Assembly (NCBI GenBank): GCA_007117275.1
Contig: SKGV01000152.1
Location: 1 to 10,240 of the forward strand
Direction of reading: 5' to 3'
Origin: Methylophaga sp.
GTDB taxonomy: Bacteria > Pseudomonadota > Gammaproteobacteria > Nitrosococcales > Methylophagaceae
DNA: 10,240 nt
Part shown: positions 1-5,902 of the stretch, one piece after another
Layout: each line of letters opens with the position of its first letter
How positions within the stretch are numbered: the stretch's first letter is position 1
Notes under the pieces: generated by a model
Database searches by the model: none
What the model was told of the DNA's origin: nothing
The model's input: the letters and a program-made list of their open reading frames with translations, nothing else
Position numbers and translations under genes: made by a program

Positions 1-258
1 AAGTCCAGCTGGGCGAGCAGCAATACACTTGAAGTGATTGCAGATGTCAATGCGGCGCCACCACTGGGCGTAGAAGGCATTGAAGTCATGGACAATGGCG
101 AACAGCGCGAAGGGGTTCGCTTCTATGGTGCGATTGCCATCGGCAACTTTAAGATGAAAGTCCATCGAAGTGCGGTCGCGTCGCTGTTTGACTCCAATGA
201 TCTGTTTCTGGACGAAACCACTATCTATGACATTGCACGCAGCATCGATAACGCATAA
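1..258 (+). CDS. Methylene-tetrahydromethanopterin/methylene-tetrahydrofolate dehydrogenase, MtdA-like (C-terminal fragment)
   Basis: The reading frame is open from base 1 to the TAA at 256-258, so this is the last 85 residues of a gene that starts left of the window. The fragment contains ADVNAAPPLGVEGIEVMD followed by an AIAIGNFKMKVHRS segment and a tail ending in DIARSIDNA. From memory this resembles the C-terminus of Methylobacterium MtdA (ADYNAQPPLG..., GIGGLKLKLHRA...), which oxidises methylene-H4F or methylene-H4MPT with NADP. It is also clearly homologous to the end of the complete MtdB-like gene at 1352-2260 (DINAVAPQGIEGVELM), so the two are paralogues flanking beta-RFAP synthase. 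The MtdA-type tail (VHRSAVASLF) differs from the MtdB-type tail (VFLDFRDAYEGARK). MtdC is an alternative. Without the N-terminal two thirds, cofactor and pterin preference cannot be judged. The next gene starts 6 nt downstream, so co-transcription is likely. Confidence 0.8.
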   Translation, partial: KSSWASSNTLEVIADVNAAPPLGVEGIEVMDNGEQREGVRFYGAIAIGNFKMKVHRSAVASLFDSNDLFLDETTIYDIARSIDNA

Positions 259-264
259 TAATTC

Positions 265-1338
265 GTGAACATCCCTGAAACTGCTTGCAAGATAATTTTA
301 CCTGCCGTGGTCAGAGTCAAAACGCCAGCGAGGTTACACTTGGGGTTTCTGGACCTTAATGGCGGTCTGGGCAGAAGATTTGGCAGCATCGGCATGGCTA
401 TCGACAGCCATTACACAGATCTGCAAGTCAGCCGAAGCCCACAGCCAAAAATCACTGGTCTCACTGAATCAGATCCTCACTATGCAAAATTATTGCAAAT
501 ACAGTCAGACTTTTTCGTCAGCCTTGGCCGGCATATTCCAGCAAGCAATCAAACACTTAGCATCAAAATTCATCAATTAATCCCCGAACATGCCGGCTTG
601 GGTTCCGGCACTCAATTGGCACTCAGCCTAGGACAGGCGCTGTGTCAGTTGTATGGCATTATCGCGACCGCTGAGGAAATTGCCCAAGCGCTTGGTCGAG
701 GTAAGCGCTCCGGCATCGGTATTACCAGCTTTGAGCAGGGTGGTTTTATCATTGATGCAGGTATCGACTCCCGTTCGACATCGATGCCACTGACGCTTAT
801 GCGACTTCCCTTCCCTCCAGACTGGACGGTGGTATTGATTTTGGACAACAGTAAGCAAGGTGTTCACGGAGCAGTCGAACGTTCTGCATTCAATGAATTA
901 CCGACCTTCCCGCGGCATGCCGCCGAGACGATTTGTCACAGAACGCTGATGCAGCTTGTGCCCGCACTGTTAACCAACAACCTAGAGAATTTCTCGGAAG
1001 CTGTCACCGAGATTCAGCGACTCATTGGCAGTCACTTTGCCCCGGCTCAAGGTGGGCAATATGCCAGTACTGATGTAGCAAAACTGCTTGATTATGCCCA
1101 GTCACTGGGCTTCAAGGGGCTGGCGCAAAGTTCATGGGGGCCATCGGGCTGTGTATTCACTGCCAATCCAAAAGCAGCTCAAACATTAATACGGCAATTA
1201 ACCGATTACTTAGCAGGTCACTCAGGCAAGTCGAATCACTTGTCGTTGCTAGCTGCACAATGTGATACTTCAGGTGCTGTGACCTCAACCAGTCAACACA
1301 ACACAGACATCGCCAAACTTAATTCAGACACTCATTAA
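265..1338 (+). CDS. mptG: Beta-ribofuranosylaminobenzene 5'-phosphate (beta-RFAP) synthase
   Basis: This enzyme condenses 4-aminobenzoate (4-hydroxybenzoate in some archaea) with PRPP, releasing CO2 and PPi. It is the first committed step to the H4MPT side chain and acts in the cytoplasm. It belongs to the GHMP-kinase-like fold. The N-terminal TPARLHLGFLDLNGGLGR (about residues 20-37) is the family signature, and PEHAGLGSGTQLALSLG (107-123) is the glycine-rich GHMP loop. A second conserved block, GRGKRSGIGITSFEQGGF, covers about 144-161, and WGPSGCVFT lies near the C-terminus. The length of 357 aa fits the family. The start is uncertain: GTG 265, 6 nt after the preceding stop, gives the longest product. 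GTG 307, which begins MVRVKTPARLHLGF, matches where many homologues begin. Neither has a clear Shine-Dalgarno. The gene is sandwiched between two methylene-H4MPT dehydrogenase genes, which supports the cofactor pathway. In methylotrophs it was formerly called orf4. Confidence 0.92.
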   Translation: MNIPETACKIILPAVVRVKTPARLHLGFLDLNGGLGRRFGSIGMAIDSHYTDLQVSRSPQPKITGLTESDPHYAKLLQIQSDFFVSLGRHIPASNQTLSIKIHQLIPEHAGLGSGTQLALSLGQALCQLYGIIATAEEIAQALGRGKRSGIGITSFEQGGFIIDAGIDSRSTSMPLTLMRLPFPPDWTVVLILDNSKQGVHGAVERSAFNELPTFPRHAAETICHRTLMQLVPALLTNNLENFSEAVTEIQRLIGSHFAPAQGGQYASTDVAKLLDYAQSLGFKGLAQSSWGPSGCVFTANPKAAQTLIRQLTDYLAGHSGKSNHLSLLAAQCDTSGAVTSTSQHNTDIAKLNSDTH

Positions 1339-1351
1339 GAGGGACGCTCTA

Positions 1352-2260
1352 ATGGCAAAACGCTCCATCATCCATATGCTCAATCCAATGAAGTTCAACA
1401 GCCCATTTGATATCAATATGGCGCTGGATGCAGGCTATGACATTCTCATGCCATACAACAATGTTGAGCTAAGTGAGGTGCCTGGTTTGACTCAGGATGC
1501 GATATTTTCCCGAGGACCGGCTGGAGTAAAAAAAACCGGAATGTTCATTGGTGGCCGTGACATTGGCCTGGCGATGGATATGCTTGAAGCCGCCAAAAAA
1601 TCTATGGAACCACCATTTCAAATTTCAGTATTTGCCGATCCAAGTGGCGCATTTACCACCGCAGCCGCATTGGTTGCCTGTGTTGAGCGTGACCTAAAAA
1701 AACATTTCAATCAGGATTTCAAAGGACAGCATGCCGTCGTTTTTGGCGGTACTGGACCTGTTGGCCTGACAACAGCCGTGATCGCTGCGCAACAGGGTGC
1801 AGAGACAACGATCGTTGATCATTTTTCTATTGATACTGCACTTGAGTTGGCTAGAGAAGCTGAGCAACGTTATGGCGTCAAACTGCGTGGAACCACCGCC
1901 GCCTCAGATGCTGACAAAGCACGTCTTCTGTCAACGGCAGATGTTGTCTTCTCTACCGCTAAAGCCGGTGTGCAAGTGTTAAATGCTTCCGTGCTGGCCG
2001 ATGCCAGTCAACTGAAAGTCGCTGGCGACATCAATGCAGTAGCGCCTCAAGGCATTGAAGGTGTTGAGCTGATGCACAACGGTGAGCCATTAAAGTTTGC
2101 CACTCACTCACCCGGTGCCGTTGGTATCGGTGCTTTGGCGGTTGGTAACGTCAAATACAAGCTGCAGCAAGCGCTTCTCAGGCAAACGCTGGAGAGCGAC
2201 GAGCAACCCGTGTTCCTTGATTTTAGAGATGCTTACGAGGGTGCCCGAAAACTCGTTTAA
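1352..2260 (+). CDS. mtdB: NAD(P)-dependent methylene-tetrahydromethanopterin dehydrogenase, MtdB-type
   Basis: The product is inferred to oxidise methylene-H4MPT to methenyl-H4MPT with NAD or NADP in the cytoplasm, after formaldehyde condensation by Fae and before Mch. The 302-aa protein is close to the roughly 300 aa of Methylobacterium MtdB. It begins MAKRSIIHMLNPMKFNSPFD, closely matching remembered MtdB N-termini. It carries SLTQDAIF-like and FIGGRD blocks (about 46-70), the FADPSGAFTTAAALVA block (94-109), a Rossmann nucleotide loop GGTGPVG (132-138), and a C-terminal DINAVAPQGIEG followed by GIGALAVGNVKYKLQ and the MtdB-type tail FLDFRDAYEGARKLV. ATG 1352 is preceded by GAGGGA at 1339-1344, spaced 7 nt and starting directly after the mptG stop. 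This is a strong ribosome binding site that fixes the start. It lies 13 nt after mptG and 28 nt before the ATP-grasp gene, consistent with one operon. MtdB is favoured over MtdA by both termini. Confidence 0.9.
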   Translation: MAKRSIIHMLNPMKFNSPFDINMALDAGYDILMPYNNVELSEVPGLTQDAIFSRGPAGVKKTGMFIGGRDIGLAMDMLEAAKKSMEPPFQISVFADPSGAFTTAAALVACVERDLKKHFNQDFKGQHAVVFGGTGPVGLTTAVIAAQQGAETTIVDHFSIDTALELAREAEQRYGVKLRGTTAASDADKARLLSTADVVFSTAKAGVQVLNASVLADASQLKVAGDINAVAPQGIEGVELMHNGEPLKFATHSPGAVGIGALAVGNVKYKLQQALLRQTLESDEQPVFLDFRDAYEGARKLV

Positions 2261-2288
2261 ACCCTTGTTTGAGCAGTCTGAGCCTCCC

Positions 2289-3389
2289 ATGGCGTCGACA
2301 CTGCTGATCATCATTGCGCAAAGTGCTCGATTTTTGATTCAGTCGGCTGCCCGACACGGTTATCGTGTCAGGGCAGCCGATTGTTTTGCCGATAGTGATG
2401 CTGTCCAGCACTGCGAGCAATTCATCAGGCTTGGAGCTATCGAAACCCTCGACTGTCAACAACTTCGAGACACCATCGACCATTTATCATGTGGCGAACC
2501 AGCCTATCTGGTCATTGGCACAGGCATAGAGTCTCTGTACCAAACGCTGACAGATTTGCCTGAACACATTCACCAAACAGCAAACTCAGCATCGGTATGC
2601 AGCCAGCTTTGTCAGCCGAGCCAATGGTTTGCACTGTTGGATTCCCTGCAACTCCCCTACCCGGAAGTGTCATACCAAACTGAGACGATAGGAGCGTGGT
2701 TAGTGAAAGATGCCGCAGCCTGGGGTGGCTCACACATCCAAAGCGAGCAGAGCATCAGTCACTCTACACAGTATCTACAGCGCCATATTCAGGGGAGTAG
2801 TTATTCCGCGCTGTTTGTCATCGACGCAGACCATCAAGCAAGACTGTTAATGTTCAATCAGCAGATTTGTGTTGCTGAGAACAGCGGCGATTTCCGCCTA
2901 CAAACGCTGTACAATCACCCAAACCTAGCCGCAGAGCTGCAACAGACGGTGATGCATGCCATCAAAAAACTTCAGCAAAGACTGAACTTACGCGGCCTGA
3001 ACAGTCTGGATTTCATGATCAGCGACGCTGGACAGCTGCTACTACTGGAACTAAATCCAAGGCCCAGCGCCTCCTGCCAACTATTGCCAGACAGCCTGGA
3101 CTGGCTACATTGGCAGATAGCTGCACCAAAGAATTTACCCGACATGAAAATGTCGTACGGTTTGCTATATCATTTTTTTGCCGTTCAAGCACTGAGCATA
3201 CCGGACGACATCGATTGGCCCAGAGACTTTTGTGATATTCCGGCGCCAGGCACCACCTTTGCAGAGGGAGATCCTGTCTGCAGTCTGTGCATTAACGCAG
3301 CAGACAGCGCCGAGCGCCTTAAAAGACTGGAACAACAACGTCAGTTTTTCCGCGAAAAAATCGCGCCGAGCTTGAAAAAACTGCACTGA
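2289..3389 (+). CDS. ATP-grasp carboxylate-amine ligase family protein of the methylotrophy (H4MPT/methanofuran) cluster
   Basis: This 366-aa protein has ATP-grasp features: a Rossmann-like N-terminus (MASTLLIIIAQSARFL...GYRVRAADCF, 1-33), a central lysine and glycine loop LVKDAAAWGGSHI (138-150), a strand GSSYSALFVID (169-179), and the C-terminal magnesium/ATP motif SLDFMI...LLLLELNPRPSAS (239-261; E254, N256). Such proteins form C-N bonds through acyl-phosphates. Known methylotroph C1 clusters contain an ATP-grasp gene, and the archaeal methanofuran pathway uses an ATP-grasp tyramine-glutamate ligase (MfnD). A role in methanofuran or H4MPT assembly is therefore an inference; the substrate is not visible. 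The open frame extends upstream through the mtdB 3' end (to 2097), but the family-like N-terminus begins at ATG 2289. ATG 2229, which overlaps mtdB, is an alternative. No strong Shine-Dalgarno precedes either. A strong hairpin with a T-rich tail lies within codons 18-32. Confidence 0.8.
   Translation: MASTLLIIIAQSARFLIQSAARHGYRVRAADCFADSDAVQHCEQFIRLGAIETLDCQQLRDTIDHLSCGEPAYLVIGTGIESLYQTLTDLPEHIHQTANSASVCSQLCQPSQWFALLDSLQLPYPEVSYQTETIGAWLVKDAAAWGGSHIQSEQSISHSTQYLQRHIQGSSYSALFVIDADHQARLLMFNQQICVAENSGDFRLQTLYNHPNLAAELQQTVMHAIKKLQQRLNLRGLNSLDFMISDAGQLLLLELNPRPSASCQLLPDSLDWLHWQIAAPKNLPDMKMSYGLLYHFFAVQALSIPDDIDWPRDFCDIPAPGTTFAEGDPVCSLCINAADSAERLKRLEQQRQFFREKIAPSLKKLH
2340..2388 (+). other. Terminator-like stem-loop inside the 5' end of the ATP-grasp coding sequence
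   Basis: The arms 2344-2358 (TCGGCTGCCCGACACG begins at 2343) and 2364-2379 pair over 15 bp with a single bulged A at 2370. Flanking T-A, G-T, A-T and C-G pairs extend the helix out to 2340 and 2383. The loop is only 5 nt (2359-2363), and the helix is followed at 2380-2388 by ATTGTTTTG. The structure therefore resembles an intrinsic terminator or attenuator on the plus strand, although it lies in translated sequence. I have not run a folding or terminator calculation. Ribosomes would normally melt it in translated mRNA. Confidence 0.5.
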
Positions 3390-3431
3390 TTACCCATCTT
3401 TTTTAAAAATTTAATTCCGAGGACACTGTTT

Positions 3432-4310
3432 ATGCAACGAATCATGTTATTCCTGGCGACCAATATTGCCATTCTGGCAGTGTTGAGTATCACCATGCGC
3501 TTGCTTGGGATCGAGAGTCTGCTCGATGAAAGCGGCACTAATCTCAACTTGAATTCACTGCTGGTTTTTGCAGCCGTGATTGGCTTTACAGGTTCGTTTA
3601 TTTCACTGGCCATCTCCAAATGGACGGCTAAACGCTTGACTGGCGCTCAGGTCATCGAATCGCCCCGAAACGAAACCGAACGCTGGTTGGTTGAAACTGT
3701 TCGGCGACAAGCTCAGCAGGCTGGCATTGGCATGCCTGAAGTGGCCATCTACAACGCACCTGATCCCAACGCCTTTGCCACAGGTATGAAACGAAATGAC
3801 GCACTGGTTGCCGTCAGCACCGGTCTAATGCAAACCATGACCCGCGATGAGGTTGAAGCAGTATTGGCGCACGAGGTCAGCCACATTGCCAACGGCGATA
3901 TGGTGACGATGGCCCTGATTCAGGGCGTTGTGAATACCTTTGTGATTTTCCTGTCACGTGTTATCGGCCACTTGGTAGATCGGCTGGTATTTAAAACAGA
4001 ACGCGGTCATGGACCGGCTTTTTGGATCACGTCGATCATTGCGGAACTTGTTTTGGGTATTCTTGCCAGCGTCATCGTAATGTGGTTCAGCCGTCAACGT
4101 GAATATCGTGCGGACGCTGGGGCTGCACGACTGGTCGGGCCTAACAAGATGATTGCTGCGTTACAGAGGCTTGCTGGAACTGCAAACCAGCCATTACCAG
4201 ATCAGCTGCATGCCTTTGGTATTTCAGGCGGGCGTGGTGGCCTGAGCGCATTGCTGATGACGCACCCGAAAACTGAAGATCGCATTAACGCGCTGCGCAA
4301 CTTCCGATAA
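3432..4310 (+). CDS. htpX: Membrane zinc metalloprotease HtpX (heat shock protease)
   Basis: HtpX is an inner-membrane M48-family endopeptidase that degrades misfolded membrane proteins together with FtsH and is usually stress-induced (Cpx or heat shock in E. coli). The 292-aa product matches the usual 285-295 aa. It has two N-terminal hydrophobic segments (about 5-24 and 43-62), then the conserved IESPRNETERWLVETV stretch (75-90). The zinc motif HEVSH is at 147-151, within AHEVSHIANGDM. Two further hydrophobic segments (about 158-180 and 199-219) follow, and then the third ligand E224 within REYRADAGAARL. ATG 3432 has CGAGGA at 3418-3423, spaced 8 nt. The gene lies 42 nt after the ATP-grasp gene. 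The gap holds an AT-rich run (TTTTTTAAAAATTTAATT, around 3400-3417) that could serve a promoter of its own, but no clear -35/-10 pair is seen. It is probably functionally unrelated to the C1 cluster. Confidence 0.97.
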   Translation: MQRIMLFLATNIAILAVLSITMRLLGIESLLDESGTNLNLNSLLVFAAVIGFTGSFISLAISKWTAKRLTGAQVIESPRNETERWLVETVRRQAQQAGIGMPEVAIYNAPDPNAFATGMKRNDALVAVSTGLMQTMTRDEVEAVLAHEVSHIANGDMVTMALIQGVVNTFVIFLSRVIGHLVDRLVFKTERGHGPAFWITSIIAELVLGILASVIVMWFSRQREYRADAGAARLVGPNKMIAALQRLAGTANQPLPDQLHAFGISGGRGGLSALLMTHPKTEDRINALRNFR

Positions 4311-4316
4311 AGCTTG

Positions 4317-4365
4317 GCTGACCACACGAGTGAATGTGAATGACACATTCACTCGTGTGGTCAGC
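4317..4365. terminator. Perfect 22-bp inverted repeat between convergent operons (putative bidirectional terminator)
   Basis: The arms 4317-4338 and 4344-4365 are exact reverse complements over 22 bp, with a 5-nt loop (AATGA, 4339-4343). It starts 6 nt after the htpX stop codon and lies between htpX (+) and plsC (-), whose ends face each other. That is where a shared terminator is expected. However, neither side carries a good T tract (plus strand continues ATCATTAAT; minus strand continues CAAGCTTTA), so it may be a Rho-independent terminator of weak type, a 3' mRNA stabiliser, or something else. Confidence 0.6.
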
Positions 4366-4541
4366 ATCATTAATACGCGGCTGAGAATGCGCTGCAGCTT
4401 GCTAAGTGTCATCACCTTCAGCTTTAGCCACAGCTAACGCTATCAAGATGCTTGGGCTGTGATCGCAATCAGGCGTGCTGTTTCTCTCATTTCAACTATC
4501 AAGCTGGCGCGATGTAGACGATGTCCTTTAAGCACAGCGAC
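4366..4541. other. Noncoding stretch between the hairpin and the plsC 3' end
   Basis: This is 176 bp with no convincing open frame, RNA gene or strong repeat. There is a short inverted repeat (TTAGC-caca-GCTAA, around 4424-4437) and two copies of CTATCAAG (around 4440 and 4496), both within chance expectation. It is probably the transcribed 3' tail of one or both convergent operons. Confidence 0.4.
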
Positions 4542-5288
4542 TCATGCATTCTGTTGATTCTTATCCTTGATCTGGGGTGGCGCGCCCTCAAGCTTGGTCA
4601 TCTGCTCGAACATCCAATCCTGCACTAGTCGATTGACCTCCGATGCCGAATTACCCTCAGTGCTAATCGGGCTGCCAACCACCAGGCTAATCACGCCAGG
4701 GTATTTTATAAAGCCGTGACGAGGCCATACCTTGCCCGCATCATGCGCCACCGGGACCGCTGGATATCCCGTTTCGGTGGCCAGCTTCGCACCGCCGATT
4801 CCGAATCGTCCTATCTGCCCAACGGGTACTCGAGTACCCTCCGGAAAAACCACGACACATTTACCCGAGTCAAGTCGCTGTTTACCCTGGTCGATGACCT
4901 GTTGAAGCGCTTTTTTGCCTGCCCTGCGATCAATTGCAATCGGATTCAAACACGCTAATCCCCAGCCAAAAAATGGCAACCATAGTAATTCCCGCTTCAG
5001 TACCCAGACCTGAGGCGGAAACACTGACTGTAGCGCCAGCGTTTCCCAACTCGACTGATGCTTACATAGAATAACGCAGGGGCCATCTGGAATATTCTCT
5101 CGGCCAGTAACTTGGTACTCAATTCGGCAGATTTTCGCTAATAGCCATAAGTTCAACCGCGCCCACCGCGTCATCACTGTGTAGCGTATTTTGAAGGGAA
5201 ACGGCCAGACGAAGATGGAAATGAAACAAAAGATGACTGCGGTGATGATGTGCAGCAGCACAAAAATGGCAGATCTTACCAGTAACAT
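4542..5288 (-). CDS. plsC: 1-acyl-sn-glycerol-3-phosphate acyltransferase (PlsC family)
   Basis: PlsC acylates lysophosphatidic acid to phosphatidic acid at the inner membrane, the second acylation of phospholipid synthesis. The 248-aa product has an N-terminal membrane segment (about 5-29). The acyltransferase motifs follow in order: motif I KHQSSWE (76-82, catalytic H77), motif II around LNPIAIDRR (114-122), motif III VVFPEGTRV (146-154), and motif IV YPAVPVAHDAG (175-185). Motif I has H-X4-E instead of the textbook H-X4-D. The form KHQS[ST]WE is, to my recollection, common in a proteobacterial subgroup, so activity is still expected. ATG 5288 shares one base with the gmhB stop (TGATG), and there is no independent Shine-Dalgarno, so translation is probably coupled to gmhB. 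It is the last gene of the leftward glyQ-glyS-gmhB-plsC operon. Other lysophospholipid acyltransferases of the same superfamily cannot be excluded. Confidence 0.9.
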   Translation of the reverse strand: MLLVRSAIFVLLHIITAVIFCFISIFVWPFPFKIRYTVMTRWARLNLWLLAKICRIEYQVTGRENIPDGPCVILCKHQSSWETLALQSVFPPQVWVLKRELLWLPFFGWGLACLNPIAIDRRAGKKALQQVIDQGKQRLDSGKCVVVFPEGTRVPVGQIGRFGIGGAKLATETGYPAVPVAHDAGKVWPRHGFIKYPGVISLVVGSPISTEGNSASEVNRLVQDWMFEQMTKLEGAPPQIKDKNQQNA

Positions 5289-5827
5289 CAGGGTTTACTA
5301 CCTAACAAGGCATCCGCAACGGCTGCCAGATTTTTATAGACAGCAACGCCTTCTGGAATGCCCTGCTTGAGGGTTTTTTTGCCTTTGCCGGTCTTAACCA
5401 GTATCGGTGTTGCACCAACGGCTTGTGCGGCTTGCAAATCACGAAGGGAATCACCCACAACGGGGACATTATCCAAACTGACGCGTAGCCGATGGGCCAG
5501 ATCGTTCAGCATCCCTGGTTGAGGTTTTCTACAGTGACAATTATCTTCAGGTCCGTGCGGACAAAACATCACTGCTTCGATTTTTCCGCCTAACTGCGCC
5601 AAGATGCGACGCATTTTGCTGTGAATTCGATTCAATGTTTCAATATCCAGCAAGCCACGCGCAATGCCAGACTGATTGCTAATCACTGCCACTCGGTAAC
5701 CCGACTGATTCAATCGGGCAATTGCTTCGAGACTGCCGTCAATGGGCTCCCACTCAGCAGGGGACTTGATGAAATCAGCCGAGTCATGATTGACCACACC
5801 ATCTCTATCTAACAGTATCAATGACAT
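5288..5827 (-). CDS. gmhB: D-glycero-D-manno-heptose 1,7-bisphosphate 7-phosphatase
   Basis: GmhB removes the C7 phosphate of heptose bisphosphate in the ADP-heptose pathway for LPS inner core; it is a cytoplasmic HAD-superfamily phosphatase. The 179-aa protein shows HAD motif I LLDRDGVVN (5-13; nucleophile D7, acid D9), motif II ISNQSG (49-54), and a zinc loop CPHGPEDNCHC with C89, H91, C97 and C99. RKPQPGM contains K101, and VVGDSLRD (123-130) is motif IV. The zinc loop and length separate it from histidinol-phosphatase-type relatives. An in-frame ATG exists 12 nt upstream (5839), but I choose ATG 5827. It is preceded by GGAGG at 5837-5833, spaced 5 nt, and it places the hydrophobic strand and DRDG at the usual N-terminal position. 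The gene lies 75 nt after glyS and overlaps plsC by one base. This glyS-gmhB-plsC order is, as I recall, common in gammaproteobacteria. Confidence 0.94.
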   Translation of the reverse strand: MSLILLDRDGVVNHDSADFIKSPAEWEPIDGSLEAIARLNQSGYRVAVISNQSGIARGLLDIETLNRIHSKMRRILAQLGGKIEAVMFCPHGPEDNCHCRKPQPGMLNDLAHRLRVSLDNVPVVGDSLRDLQAAQAVGATPILVKTGKGKKTLKQGIPEGVAVYKNLAAVADALLGSKP

Positions 5828-5902
5828 CGCTGCCTCCATCTAATAAGCGGGTTGAACATCAACGGCATGGCCGAGCGGTCAGCTTGACGCTGTGGACCCG
5901 AC

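Noticed and set aside
590..609. TGCCGG...CCGGCA inverted repeat inside mptG
   Set aside because: It is a 6-bp stem with an 8-nt loop in the conserved GHMP loop codons, with no T tract; explained by coding constraint and chance.
2097..2288. Upstream extension of the ATP-grasp frame overlapping the mtdB 3' end
   Set aside because: This part is the out-of-frame shadow of conserved mtdB sequence and shows no family-like residues; the recognisable N-terminus starts at ATG 2289.
4224..4415. 63-codon minus-strand frame spanning the hairpin and the htpX 3' end
   Set aside because: It overlaps the conserved htpX C-terminus and the inverted repeat; its composition gives no domain and there is no convincing ribosome binding site.
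5361..5380. CCCT-gcttg-AGGG followed by seven T on the plus strand, terminator-like
   Set aside because: The stem is only 4 bp and the site is antisense within gmhB with no plus-strand transcript expected there.
5863..5900. Stretch between glyS and gmhB on the plus strand (ATGGCCGAGCGGTC...) resembling the D-arm of a class II (Leu/Ser) tRNA
   Set aside because: There is no acceptor stem partner, anticodon arm or T-arm; the sequence runs straight into the glyS coding region. A tRNAscan-type covariance search would settle it, and I expect no hit.
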